Assembly: GCA_963822695.1 (NCBI GenBank)
Contig: CAWGJH010000010.1
Location: 67,799-131,798 of the forward strand
DNA from: GCA-003244245 sp963822695
GTDB lineage: Bacteria; Actinomycetota; Actinomycetes; Mycobacteriales; Pseudonocardiaceae
Direction: 5' to 3'
Length of the DNA: 64,000 nt
Of the stretch, positions 15,707-24,553 are shown piece by piece. The translations under genes and the position numbers were made by a program. Positions within the stretch are counted from its first letter, which is position 1, and every line of letters begins with the position of its first letter. Under the pieces are notes generated by a model. The model was not told where the DNA came from and searched no databases. It was given only the letters and a program-made list of their open reading frames with translations.

Positions 15707-16407
15707 CCGTGCTGGTGGTGACCGGGACGGGTACCGGGGTCGGCAAGACGGTGGTGACGTCGGCCATCGCCGCGCTCGCCATCGCCGCCGGTCACCGGGT
15801 GGCGGTGCTCAAAGCCGCGCAGACTGGCGTCGAGGCGGGCCAGCCAGGTGACGTCAACGACGTGCGACGGCTGGTGGGCCCCTCGGTCACCTGCCGGGAG
15901 CTGGCCCGCTACCCGGACCCGTTGGCACCGGCGACGGCGGCCCGCCGCGCTGGCCTGCCTCCGGTGACGCCGGCAATCGCCACCGCGGCGGTCCGGGAAC
16001 TTGCCGCAGAACACGACCTGGTGCTGATCGAGGGTGCTGGGGGGTTGCTGGTACCCCTGGACGACAGCGGTAAAACGCTCGCCGATGTCGCCGCCGCCGT
16101 GGCCGCTCCAGTGCTCGTGGTGGCAGCCGCGGGGCTGGGCACCCTCAACCACACCGCACTAACCGTCGAAGTGTTGCGCACCCGCGGCCTGGGCTGCGTC
16201 GGGGTGGTGATCGGTGCGTGGCCCACCAGGCCTGACCTTGCCGCCCAGTGCAACCTCGCTGATCTGCCTGCCGTGACTGGTCTCCCGTTACTCGGCGCGC
16301 TACGGGAGGGCGCTGGCCTTCTCACTCCGGGGGAGTTCCTGCCAGTAGCTCGACGGGGACTCGAATCAGTATGGCAAGCGCTGGGTAGTTGCTTACTGCC
16401 GGTGTGA
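15703..16407 (+). CDS. bioD: Dethiobiotin synthetase
   Basis: Closes the ureido ring of dethiobiotin from 7,8-diaminononanoate, CO2 and ATP. 234 residues, starting MTVLVVTGTGTGVGKT with the P-loop at residues 8-16. Other motifs: AAQTGVEAGQPGDVNDV for substrate and magnesium binding, and LVLIEGAGGLLVPLD. The ATG sits in the bioF stop (ATGA), so translation is coupled and the two enzymes are made together. Length is typical of the family. Confidence 0.95.
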   Translation: MTVLVVTGTGTGVGKTVVTSAIAALAIAAGHRVAVLKAAQTGVEAGQPGDVNDVRRLVGPSVTCRELARYPDPLAPATAARRAGLPPVTPAIATAAVRELAAEHDLVLIEGAGGLLVPLDDSGKTLADVAAAVAAPVLVVAAAGLGTLNHTALTVEVLRTRGLGCVGVVIGAWPTRPDLAAQCNLADLPAVTGLPLLGALREGAGLLTPGEFLPVARRGLESVWQALGSCLLPV

Positions 16408-16733
16408 CCGCGATGGACTGTCGGCACCGCCCTAATGAGAGCTAGCGGGTTGGCCATCCGGCAGACTCGCGCCAAGCCGCTGGCATGTGAGCACTGTGTG
16501 ACCCTGTCAGCTGACTGAACGCGGGACGCCTTCCTGCATGTGGGACCTGCCGGTCGCCAGGAGCGTCGGGGGTGCTCAACCAGCGGCCGACCGGATCCCC
16601 GGCACGACTCTTGGCTGTCGCAGCCGGATCCCAGGATCGGATACGCGGTCAGCGTGATCGGTACTACCGACCGAGGCGGGTCGTAGTACGTGCCCCTCGA
16701 CACTTGGACGCTGGCTATATAGAGTTATGGCCT
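16408..16733 (+). other. Intergenic region before the padR operon
   Basis: No gene is supported. Close to the padR start, CTATATAG (about 16714-16721) is a self-complementary octamer. It could act as -10 region or as the PadR operator. Nothing else stood out. Confidence 0.3.
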
Positions 16734-17090
16734 ATGAGTAGGTTGCGGATGACGGTGGCTGTCCAGGCGGTGTTGGGGTCGTTGCTCCAGCAGCCTGATG
16801 CCGAGCGGTACGGGTTGGAGATCGTGAATGCCAGTGGGGTAGAGGCGGGCACGATCTACCCGATCTTGCAACGATTGCGCGACGCCGGGTGGGTCAGAGA
16901 TCGGTGGGAGGACCCGGAGCCCGCCCACATCGAGGGCCGACCCCCCCGCCGTTACTACCGACTGACCATGGAGGGCCGTGCTCGCGCCGTTCATGCGCTG
17001 CAAAGCGGTCGAGACCGCAGCGGACTGAGCCAGTTACTCGCTCCACCTCCCTCTGCCGCGCACCCCGCCTCCGAGGGAGGTACGCCATGA
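16734..17090 (+). CDS. PadR-family transcriptional regulator
   Basis: 118 residues from the ATG at 16734. A longer frame runs upstream without family similarity. The PadR winged helix covers residues about 1-85: MTVAVQAVLGSLLQ, RYGLEIVNASGVEAGTIYPI, LQRLRDAGWVRDRWEDPEP, RRYYRLTMEGRA. PadR proteins repress nearby genes and are released by a ligand or stress. It is coupled by ATGA to a membrane-protein gene, so it probably governs this three-gene operon. The tail after residue 95 is low-complexity. Confidence 0.88.
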   Translation: MSRLRMTVAVQAVLGSLLQQPDAERYGLEIVNASGVEAGTIYPILQRLRDAGWVRDRWEDPEPAHIEGRPPRRYYRLTMEGRARAVHALQSGRDRSGLSQLLAPPPSAAHPASEGGTP

Positions 17091-17731
17091 GCGAGCAGGG
17101 AGCATCCGCCGCCCTCGCTGTCGGCGGCAGCGTGGCTGGTGTGGCTGGTGCGGCTGATCTCGTCAGCGGCGGCGGGCTGGCTGATGTCGCCAGCGCCGGC
17201 GTCGGCGTGGCTGATGTGGCCAGCAGCGGCGTCGGTGTGGCTGATGTCACCGCCGGCGTCGGCGTCGGCGGCAGCGTGGTCCTCGGCTTCTTCACCGACG
17301 TCGGTACTCTAATCAGCGCCGCCTTCTTCAATGCCCTCGGCTTCCTGGGCGACGTAGCCGTCGGAATTGTTGTTGGCGGCAGCATCATCGCTGCCGCCGG
17401 CTTCCTCCTTTTCTCCCTCATGGCCGTCGTGATCGAGGTCGGAGCACGTCGAGGCGAACAGCAGATCCCGCGGACGCCGGCAATGGCAGCCCAGCCTTAT
17501 GGGGGCCCGTCTCTAACACCCACGCCCAGGACGCTTCGATGGGTGTGCGGTCTCCTTCCCCGCGGCGAGGGTGCGGCCTGGTTGGCCGAGGTGCGGTCCT
17601 GCCTCGCCGAGGCGCAGGACGAGGACGAACGACGCCGGCATATCCGCGGCTACCGCCGCGCGGTGCCGCGCCTCGTCTGGACTAGCTGGGTCCTGCATTT
17701 GCGTGGCTCGGGATCTCGGACACTGTCGTGA
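17087..17731 (+). CDS. Membrane protein with Val-Ala-Asp repeats, PadR operon
   Basis: 214 residues, preceded by GGGAGG and overlapping padR. Residues about 20-65 are a degenerate repeat of roughly 10-12 residues (ADVASAGVGVADVASSGVGV then ADVTAGVGVG). Residues about 65-125 form two hydrophobic helices (VVLGFFTDVGTLISAAFFNA, then AVGIVVGGSIIAAAGFLLFS). The cytosolic C-terminus has CGLLPRGEGAAWLAEVRSCL then ERRRHIRGYRRAVPRLVWTS, a pattern seen in small actinobacterial membrane proteins encoded after PadR genes. No function is recognised. The next gene starts within its stop codon. Confidence 0.7.
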   Translation: MSEQGASAALAVGGSVAGVAGAADLVSGGGLADVASAGVGVADVASSGVGVADVTAGVGVGGSVVLGFFTDVGTLISAAFFNALGFLGDVAVGIVVGGSIIAAAGFLLFSLMAVVIEVGARRGEQQIPRTPAMAAQPYGGPSLTPTPRTLRWVCGLLPRGEGAAWLAEVRSCLAEAQDEDERRRHIRGYRRAVPRLVWTSWVLHLRGSGSRTLS

Positions 17732-18099
17732 GCACCAAGAGGAACGACGCCGCCGGGGCTCAACCCACCGACCCACCCTGGGCGCGATTGCTGTTCCTGT
17801 TGGTGCAGAGCCCTGATGGTCAGTGCTGGCGCGCGATCCTGCTGGTGACTCCGTTACTGCTACTCATGACCGGACTGGTCATGGTGACGGCGGTAGCTGC
17901 GCCCGTCAATTGGGCCGGTGGCGCCCTCGGCATCGGATCACTGACCGCGTTGGCAGTATCTCGGCGACGCATACGCGGAGGCTCAGAGCCGCCCACGGGC
18001 GCAGGCTCGGAATCGACAAGATCCGCCCGGCACTGCGGTACGCGGGTGGCCGTTCGTCCTGTTCAGCCGCCATCCGGCCCCGGGCCTGAGAAGGGCTGA
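17728..18099 (+). CDS. Small membrane protein, third gene of the PadR operon
   Basis: 123 residues from a GTG at 17728 that overlaps the previous stop (GTGA). Two hydrophobic segments are seen: CWRAILLVTPLLLLMTGLVM and AVAAPVNWAGGALGIGSLTA. The remainder is polar and rich in Arg, Pro and Gly. Family not recognised. The tight overlap with the preceding membrane protein suggests the two act together. Confidence 0.6.
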   Translation: MSTKRNDAAGAQPTDPPWARLLFLLVQSPDGQCWRAILLVTPLLLLMTGLVMVTAVAAPVNWAGGALGIGSLTALAVSRRRIRGGSEPPTGAGSESTRSARHCGTRVAVRPVQPPSGPGPEKG

Positions 18100-18208
18100 C
18101 GTACGGTAGTCAGGCCGGCACCACAGCGTGGCGCAGGTCGTACAGTGTCCTCACCGACGACGTCGCGGTCGCCTCTAAGCCGAACACCTCCCACCTACCG
18201 CAGCCTCA

Positions 18209-18697
18209 GTGGGTTCTGAAGTCACCGTGGATGCGTCATGGAGTTCTACTGGCGTCCGCCGGACGACCGAGGACACCGCGTGGGCGGTGGGAGGCGGGGA
18301 GCTGCCGCCGATGACGAAGTTGTTTCTCCCTGACCCGGACTGTGAGTACCCACGGCAGGGGCGCCGTGAGCTTCCGCCCTGGACCCGTGAGGTGAAGACC
18401 AGGCGGAGGCTCACGAAAGGGCCGGAGCGCGCGAATCCGCGTCTGGCTGCGCGAGTGGCCGAATGCCGTGCCGTCGGTGGCGGCTGCGTTTCGCGACGCG
18501 GGCATAGATCCCACTACTGCCATGGCCCGCGTCCAGCACGGCAAGGTCTGGCGGCCCGGATGTGGCTGGTCATGCTCGATGACCTCAGTTGGCAACAGTT
18601 GCCCACAGCGCGCCGTGAGCCCGTCGGTCGAATGCTCATCTACAAGCGCGACGACGTGAACGCAACTATCACGGCTAAATCTCGCAAACCCAGTTAA
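18209..18697 (+). pseudogene. Uncertain coding remnant with excisionase-like tail
   Basis: An open frame of 162 codons without clear family. Its end, REPVGRMLIYKRDDVNATI, resembles the last helix and wing of AlpA/excisionase helix-turn-helix proteins (usually R-x-x-Y-R-x-x-DV-x-A-W). Another frame in the middle (RIRVWLREWPNAVPSVAAAF, then RDAGIDPTTAMARV) also looks protein-like, so the region may be a frameshifted gene. It lies at the edge of the accessory region. Low certainty. Confidence 0.3.
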
Positions 18698-18820
18698 GCG
18701 GCTCACGGGGGACCACGGAAGGCGAGCCGCTGTTCCCAGCTTGCACCGGTGCGTTCCTCGCGCTGTCCCCGATCGGCTCACCACGGTGTGTGTGCTCGCC
18801 CAGAACGTGCCGATGTCAGT

Positions 18821-19087
18821 TCACCCGAGCCACTCGCCGAGGATGCCCAGTAGCGCCCTCGCGGCCTGTTCATCCAGCCGCAGCACGCAGCAATTCGCCA
18901 CGTGCGGGTTCAGCACGATGGTCCCGTTCTCCTTGGTCACCAGCAGATTCGTGAACCCGACCGCGCCGTGCACCTGGCAAGTGGTCATGACCACCCGGCG
19001 ATGGCTCCCCCGTACACCGCTCCCCGTGCCCGGGAAGGTCGGGGGAACGTCTGCTGTGCCGTCGGTTGTCGAGCGCACGAGTGACAT
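18821..19087 (-). CDS. Small conserved protein, GFTNL family (XRE cassette type), orphan copy
   Basis: 88 residues. The core HGAVGFTNLLVTKENGTIVL, NPHVANCCVLRLDEQAARAL and GILGEWLG is clearly related to the protein at 32747-32983 (HGGGIGFTNLVVSKRDGEIV). Conserved features are a GFTNL turn, a Cys in the middle and a C-terminal helix with D/E-x-x-A-x-x-L. No signal peptide or membrane helix. Function unknown. In the second copy its relative directly follows an XRE regulator; here it is on the opposite strand about 650 bp before one. Confidence 0.65.
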   Translation of the reverse strand: MSLVRSTTDGTADVPPTFPGTGSGVRGSHRRVVMTTCQVHGAVGFTNLLVTKENGTIVLNPHVANCCVLRLDEQAARALLGILGEWLG

Positions 19088-19153
19088 GGGCTGATCAAAA
19101 CGGCCCCAGCGGTAACCCGGAAGGTCCGCTAACTAGGGACCAAGGATCCCTAG

Positions 19154-19313
19154 GCCGTGTCCTGTAGATCATCGGACGGGATAGGGTGACCAGCTCTTGG
19201 GTGGTCTCAGTTCGCCGAGTTCGACATCAGAGCTGCTCGGCACGGCTTGGACAACCCTGCTGTCGAACTCGGCAACAGTGAAGTTGATCATTAAAAGATC
19301 CACAGGACAGAAC
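19154..19313. mobile_element. 160-bp MITE with IS5-like ends and CTAG target duplication
   Basis: The ends GCCGTGTCCTGTAGATCAT (19154-19172) and, in reverse complement, GTTCTGTCCTGTGGATCTT match at about 14 of 19 positions. CTAG flanks both sides (19150-19153, 19314-19317), the four-base target typical of IS5-type elements. Inside is a 13-bp perfect inverted repeat (19214-19226 with 19261-19273, GCCGAGTTCGACA). No transposase is encoded, so it moved by an enzyme supplied elsewhere. The right border cuts into a DUF429 gene remnant. Confidence 0.75.
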
Positions 19314-19368
19314 CTAGCTCGACGCCGATCCATCCTTTGATGTAGGCGTCAACGCCGAGGACCCGCAT
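19291..19368 (-). pseudogene. N-terminal remnant of a DUF429 gene
   Basis: Reads MRVLGVDAYIKGWIGVELG and then runs into the MITE. The same start is found in the intact DUF429 gene at 28838-29569 (MRVLGVDAYRKG...GWIGVELD), and DNA similarity extends upstream of both ATG codons. Everything after about codon 19 is gone; the sequence on the far side of the MITE does not continue the gene. Confidence 0.8.
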
Positions 19369-19741
19369 GCCGATGATGGTGCCAGCACGGGCGTACACCA
19401 GGGAAGCGCCGAAGCCAGGGTGTCGAAGCCAGGGTGTCGTGCCGGAGCAGGCACTGATCCTGATGGCCGCGTCCGGTCTGCCGGCCAGCCACCCCGGCTT
19501 GCCCCGCAGGACCCGGCCGGTCCGGTCGATCCTCCGCAGCAGCAGCCCAGCCGTCACGGGAAGGCGTGCAGAGTCCCTCGCACGATTGCAGCCCCCAGCT
19601 TGATCGTGCCGTCGCGGTCCCTGCTGCGCAGTGTCCACTGCCAGGCGCCGAGTAACCTGTCGCTACCTACTTGCTGGGGTTCCGCTCCGGGGTCGCTCCC
19701 CGGGGCATCGGCAGGGGGTCCCGGCATGGAGAGGGTTTTCG

Positions 19742-20802
19742 GTGGAGGTTGACGACGCGCGGACGATCGGATGGCGGCTTCGGCGTGTCCGTGACGGTCG
19801 GGATAAGTCGCTGCGGGTGATCGCCGGGCTGGCCGGGATGAGCAAGGCAACCCTGAGCCGGATCGAGCGCGGTGAGCGTTCCCCGACCCTGAATGAGCTT
19901 GTCCGCCTCGCCGATGCGCTCCGGATCTCGGTGTCGGAGCTGACCAGGCTCCCCGTGCCCGCCCCCGCTAACGGGCATACCGACAGCACCACCAAAGCGA
20001 TCGGGCTCGCGCTGGACGCGATCGAGGTCGGCCACCCCGGTGGGCTGGTGCTCCCCGTAGCGGTGCTGCGGGACCGGGCGGCCCGATTCCTCCAGTACAA
20101 GCGGACGTGCCGACTCCCCGAGGTCGCCACCGACCTGCCCGAACTGATCCGTGATGTGCACACCACGCTGGCTACCGGCGCCGATCATGGCGAGCTGCTC
20201 GATCTGGCCGTGTATGTGCATGTACACCTGGTCCGAAACTGGCTCATCCTCGCGGCCGCGCCCGCCGATCTGGTGCGCCGGGTCGTTTTCCTGGCGCGAC
20301 GCCTGGCCCAGGAGCGAGGGGAGGTCACCACGCTCGGCGTGGCCGGGTTCGGCGTGGCCGAGACGCTGCTTCAAGGTGGGGCCTTCGAGCTGGGGAACAT
20401 CGAACTTGACTCGCTGACCCTGCCGCCGACTACGGTCGCCACCGCCGGTCTGGTGGGCTTGCTCACCACGTCCCACGCGGCGGCCGCCGCGTTGAACGGT
20501 CGTCCGGACGAGGCGGCCGCCGCGATGGATGCGGCCGCTGACATGGCCGACCGGTTCGGCGAGCTCGGCGAGGCCGATCCGCTGGGGTTCGAGTTCGGGC
20601 CGACCAACGTCGGGTTTCGCCGGGTGCGTCTGGTCCTGGAGGCGGGTGAGCCGGACCGTGCGGTGAGTATTGCCGAAGGGCTGCACCCCGAACGCAACCC
20701 CTTCCCGACGAATCGTGCCTTCCACTGGGTGGGGTACGGGCGTGCATTGGCGCAGTTGCGGGGGCGCCGTGATGACGCGGTGCGGGCGCTGCGTCGCGCT
20801 GA
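19742..20802 (+). pseudogene. XRE-family regulator, 5' part, split by IS110 insertions
   Basis: The GTG at 19742 opens MEVDDARTIGWRLRRVRDGR. The XRE helix-turn-helix is at about residues 10-65 (SLRVIAGLAGMSKATLSRIE then RGERSPTLNELVRLADALRI). A TPR-like helical region follows to ALRRA, where the frame enters an IS110 element at about 20803. The missing end is found at 24128-24264 after two IS copies. Such regulators are common in Pseudonocardiaceae and normally have about 400 residues. The truncated protein would keep its DNA-binding domain. Confidence 0.88.
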
Positions 20803-20814
20803 CCGAAAATCAAG

Positions 20815-20945
20815 TCGGGGACGGGCAGGGGTTGGACCCGGCGCAGCGCAGCGGAGCCGGGTGGGGGTGAAGCTGGTCCGAGAAATGGTGTCGGGGACGG
20901 GCAGGGGTTGGACCCGGCGCGGTGTTAGCGGAGCCGGGTGGGGGT
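20815..20945 (-). repeat. Two tandem copies of a roughly 70-bp GC-rich unit at the IS110 end
   Basis: The unit starts GTCGGGGACGGGCAGGGGTT and ends near GAGCCGGGTGGGGGTGAAG. It occurs at about 20815 and again at about 20891. Within each, ACCCGGC and GCCGGGT can pair to a hairpin. The same pair is present in the second IS copy at about 22496-22630. Confidence 0.8.
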
Positions 20946-21001
20946 GAAGTTGTTGTGCTGGGTTAGGTGGTGGGTTGGTGGGGGCGTGCTGGGTTGGGTG
21001 G

Positions 21002-22246
21002 TTAGGCGGCGGGGATGGGGTCGAAGCGGACGGTGAATCCCAGGGCGTTGGCTTGGCGGACGATGTTTCTCATGGCGCGTTGGGGGTCGCGGCGGGTGAA
21101 GTAGTCTCCGCCTAGGTCGTGGTAGTCCACGTCGTGGGTGAACATGTGCCATACCGAGGTCAGGATGGAGTGTTCCATCGCGACGATCGCTTTCTTCTTC
21201 CCTAACCGGGGTGCGAGGCGGTGGTAGCGTGCCCCGAGGTAGGTTTTGTTCTTCGTCCGGGAGGCGGCCATCGCGGCCGTGCCTAAGGCGGCCCCCAGCC
21301 ATCGGTTACCGTGGCGGGTCTTGCCGGATTTGCGTTTCCCGGCGGATTCGTGGTGCCCGGGGCAGATGCCGGCCCAGGAGGCCAGGTGCCCGGCGGTGCG
21401 GAACCGGCTCATGTCGCCACCGGTCTCGGCGATGATCACCTCAGCGGTGGCTTGACCCACTCCGGGGATAGTCTGCAGTTGGTCAATCTGGCGGGCGAAA
21501 GGGAGCATCGCCTCCTCGATTCGGATCGAGAGTTCCAGGATCGCCGCCGAGAGCTGGTCGATGCGCTCCAGGTGCAGCCGACACAAAAAGGCGTGGTGCT
21601 CACCGAAGTTCCCGGTGAGTGCCTCCACCAGGTGGGGGATCTTGGACCGCATCCTCGCCTTGGCCATCTCGGCCAGCACATGCACATCGCGTTCACCTTC
21701 GATCAGCGCGGTCAGCATGGCCCGCCCGGAGACCCCGAGGATGTCGGTGGCCACCGAGGAGAGTTTGATCCCGGCGTCTTCGAGTTCCTTCTCCAGCCGC
21801 TGGACCTCCCGGGTCCGCTCCGCCGCTAGGGTGGAGCGGTAGCGGGTCAGGTCACGTAGGTGCCGGATCGGCTCCGGGGGCACGAACGAGGCCTTCAACA
21901 GGCCACACTCACCCATTTGACACAACCACGCGGCATCGGACACATCCGTCTTCCGCCCGGGGAGGCCCTTGGCGTGCGCGGCGTTGACCAGGATCACGTT
22001 CAGGCAATCTTCCAGCAGGTAGAACGCACCCCGCCAGTAGTCCCCCGTCGCTTCCATCACCACCAGGGTGACCTTCTCCGCGACCAGCCAGTCCCGCAGT
22101 TCCAACAGCGAGTTGGTGGTCGTGGCGAAGGTGCGGATCTCCTGACGACGGGACCGCTTCCCGCTCGGGCTCGGGGTTCGCACACACGCCTTCAGGTCCT
22201 TCTTCCCGATGTCCAACGCAGCGCACCGCTCATGCAACAACTCCAT
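21002..22246 (-). CDS. IS110-family transposase (DEDD/serine recombinase)
   Basis: 414 residues from the ATG at 22246; upstream in-frame sequence is the noncoding IS end. N-terminal DEDD RuvC-like domain: ERCAALDIGKKDLKACVRTP, VVMEATGDYWRGAFYLLE, NAAHAKGLPGRKTDVSDAAW. C-terminal Tnp domain with the catalytic serine region: QTIPGVGQATAEVIIAETGG then GHLASWAGICPGHHESAGKR and GKTRHGNRWLGAAL. Known IS110 enzymes use an RNA encoded in the element's noncoding end to choose target and donor. This copy appears intact. Confidence 0.95.
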   Translation of the reverse strand: MELLHERCAALDIGKKDLKACVRTPSPSGKRSRRQEIRTFATTTNSLLELRDWLVAEKVTLVVMEATGDYWRGAFYLLEDCLNVILVNAAHAKGLPGRKTDVSDAAWLCQMGECGLLKASFVPPEPIRHLRDLTRYRSTLAAERTREVQRLEKELEDAGIKLSSVATDILGVSGRAMLTALIEGERDVHVLAEMAKARMRSKIPHLVEALTGNFGEHHAFLCRLHLERIDQLSAAILELSIRIEEAMLPFARQIDQLQTIPGVGQATAEVIIAETGGDMSRFRTAGHLASWAGICPGHHESAGKRKSGKTRHGNRWLGAALGTAAMAASRTKNKTYLGARYHRLAPRLGKKKAIVAMEHSILTSVWHMFTHDVDYHDLGGDYFTRRDPQRAMRNIVRQANALGFTVRFDPIPAA

Positions 22247-22481
22247 GAACCCTCCCAGAGACGAACCGATAGACCTCACACGCCCGTCCGGAGGGACCAC
22301 AGGGCTTAAGAGTCTGACCCGCGTGCTCACGGCAACAATCGACAGTTCCTGTCGGTGGTCCCCCACACCATCCTGACTCCACGAGCTCAAAGGCATCACA
22401 GTACGATCGGCATCCCGGACGAGCGCGACCCCATTTTCCCGCCTCCACGGCGGCCCAGCGCAGCGGGGGGCTGGTTCCTGA

Positions 22482-24127
22482 CCCGAAAATCAAGTCGGGG
22501 ACGGGCAGGGGTTGGACCCGGCGCAGCGCAGCGGAGCCGGGTGGGGGTGAAGCTGGTCCGAGAAAATAGTGTCGGGGGCGGGCAGGGGTTGGACCCGGCG
22601 CGGCGTCAGGCGGGGCCGGGTGGGGTGGGGCTGTCGTGCTGGGTTGGGTGGTTAGGCGGCGGGGATGGGGTCGAAGCGGACGGTGAATCCCAGGGCGTTG
22701 GCTTGGCGGACGATGTTTCGCATGGCACGTTGGGGGTCGCGGCGGGTGAAGTAGTCCCCGCCCAGGTCGTGGTAGTCCACATCGTGGGTGAACATGTGCC
22801 ACACCGAGGTCAGGATCGAGTGTTCCACCGCGACGATCGCTTTCTTCTTCCCTAACCGTGGCACGAGTCGGTGGTAGCGTGCCCCGAGGTAGGTCTTGTT
22901 CTTCGTCCGGGAAGCGGCCATCGCGGCGGTTCCCAGGGCGGCCCCGAGCCATCGGTTACCGTGGCGGGTCTTGCCGGATTTGCGTTTCCCTGCGGATTCG
23001 TGGTGCCCGGGGCAGACCCCGGCCCAGGAGGCCAGGTGCCCTGCGGTGCGGAACCGGCTCATGTCGCCACCGGTCTCAGCGATGATCACCTGCGCGGTGG
23101 CCTGACCCACCCCGGGGATGGTCTGCAATTGCTCAATCTGGCGGGCGAAAGGGAGCATCGCCTCCTCGATCCGAGATCGAGAGTTCCAGGATCGCCGCCG
23201 AGAGTTGGTCGATACGCTCCAGGTGCAGCCGACACAAAAAGGCGTGGTGCTCACCGAAGTTCCCGGTGAGTGCCTCCACCAGGTGGGGGATCTTGGACCG
23301 CATCCTCGCCTTGGCCATCTCGGCCAGCACATGCACATCGCGTTCACCTTCGATCAGCGCGGTCAGCATGGCCCGCCCGGAGACCCCGAGGATGTCGGTG
23401 GCCACCGAGGAGAGTTTGATCCCGGCGTCTTCGAGTTCCTTCTCCAGCCGCTGGGCCTCCCGGGTCCGTTCCGCCGCTAGGGTGGAGCGGTAGCGGGTCA
23501 GATCCCGCAGCTGCCGGATCGGCTCCGGGGGCACAAACGACGCTTTGAGCAGGCCGCACTCACCCAGCTGACACAACCATGCGGCATCGGACACATCCGT
23601 TTTGCGCCGGGGAGGCCCTTGGCGTGCGCGGCGTTGACCAGGATCACGTTCAGGCCCTCCTCCAGCAGGTAGAACGCGCCCCGCCAGTAGTCCCCCGTCG
23701 CTTCCATCACCACCAGGGTGACCTTCTCCGCGACCAGCCAGTCCCGCAACTCCACCAGCGAGTTGGTGGTCGTGGCGAAGGTGCGGATCTCCTGGCGACG
23801 GGACCGGCGCCCACTCGGGCTCGGGGTCCGCACACACGCCTTCAGGTCCTTCTTACCGATGTCCAACGCCGCGCACCGCTCATGCATCAACTCCATGAAC
23901 CCTCCCCAGAGACGAACCGATAGGCCTCACACGCCCGTCCGGAGGGACCACAGGGCTTAAGAGTCTGACCCGCGTGCTCACGGCAACAATCGACAGTTCC
24001 TGTCGGTGGCCCCCAACACCATCCTGAGACACGAGCTCAAGAGCATCACAGTACGATCGGCGTCCCGGACAGGCGCGACCCCATTTTCCCGCCTCCACGG
24101 CGGCCCAGCGCAGCGGGGCAGGTTCTG
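22482..24127 (-). mobile_element. IS110-family element, copy 2 (broken transposase)
   Basis: Directly follows copy 1 in the same orientation and is nearly identical to it, including the tandem repeats at its left end. It ends near GCAGGTTCTGA, where the XRE reading frame resumes. The head-to-tail arrangement suggests insertion of one copy next to another or a duplication. Confidence 0.85.
22652..23896 (-). pseudogene. IS110-family transposase with two frameshifts
   Basis: Same protein as at 21002-22246. The frame shifts at about 23605, after NAAHAKGLPG, where the intact gene reads GLPGRKTDVSD, and again at about 23170, after SAAILELSI. The rest of the homology, through VRFDPIPAA at the end, is complete. 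Inactive unless these are sequence errors. Confidence 0.9.
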
Positions 24128-24264
24128 AGACGATGAATCCCGTTAGTGTGCGGCGTAACCCGTTCGTTCGGGACACGATCGCCGTTTTGCTGCCGGGCGC
24201 GCGCCGCGATGCGGTCGGGCAGGAGCTGCGCGACATGGCCTACCGGGTCGGTCTGCAGGGGTAG
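24128..24264 (+). pseudogene. XRE-family regulator, 3' part
   Basis: Reads ETMNPVSVRRNPFVRDTIAV then LLPGARRDAVGQELRDMAYR and VGLQG-stop, the usual last 45 residues of the Pseudonocardiaceae XRE/TPR regulators. Joining it to ALRRA at 20802 gives a continuous family sequence, which fixes the IS insertion point. Confidence 0.85.
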
Positions 24265-24313
24265 CCCATCCGGGGGGCGTCTCGTCGGAGAGCCGCCCGC
24301 GCCTGTCGATCGT

Positions 24314-24332
24314 TCACGATCGTCAATCGTGA
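24314..24332 (+). promoter_or_regulatory. Palindrome at the start of the first cassette gene
   Basis: TCACGAT-CGTCA-ATCGTGA is a 7-bp perfect inverted repeat overlapping the proposed GTG at 24329. It is a plausible operator for the XRE regulator encoded just upstream. Confidence 0.4.
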
Positions 24333-24553
24333 TCGACGTACCCGAGATACCCCAGACGCTGCACTCCCAGCGTGAGCGTGGCCGGTTGCAGGTGCAGGGC
24401 CAACGCACCGACGACCACAGCTCTCACACGCTGCTGGTGATCCACGAGGCAGACGGCTCGTGGGCCATTCACGGCCTGGGCACACCCGGAGTGCGACTAC
24501 CAGCGGCCACGATGATCGCCCTGTGCGAGTCCATCTTGAAGCGTGCCCGGTGA
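24329..24553 (+). CDS. Small protein following the XRE gene, cassette copy 1
   Basis: 74 residues from GTG 24329: VIDVPEIPQTLHSQ, then HTLLVIHEADGSWAIHGLGT and PAATMIALCESILKRAR. The layout (beta-rich first half, then an A-x-x-x-A-x-x-x-x-L helix at the end) is like the GFTNL proteins at 18821 and 32747, but identity is low. Overlaps the next gene by GTGA. Start uncertain. No function recognised. Confidence 0.6.
   Translation: MIDVPEIPQTLHSQRERGRLQVQGQRTDDHSSHTLLVIHEADGSWAIHGLGTPGVRLPAATMIALCESILKRAR

Larger units (their letters stand above)
20803..22481 (-). mobile_element. IS110-family element, copy 1 (intact transposase)
   Basis: About 1.68 kb. It begins with GAAAATCAAGTCGGGGACGG at the junction with the XRE gene and ends near CTGGTTCCTGA before the next copy. 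The boundaries come from comparison with the second copy and from the reconstructed XRE reading frame. No terminal inverted repeats, as expected for IS110. Noncoding DNA of about 230 bp lies 5' of the transposase gene (22247-22480) and about 200 bp 3' of it. Confidence 0.85.

Noticed and set aside
20815..20945. Tandem repeats at the IS110 end as a possible CRISPR array
   Set aside because: Only two units, no spacers of uniform length, and the same pair is part of the second IS copy.
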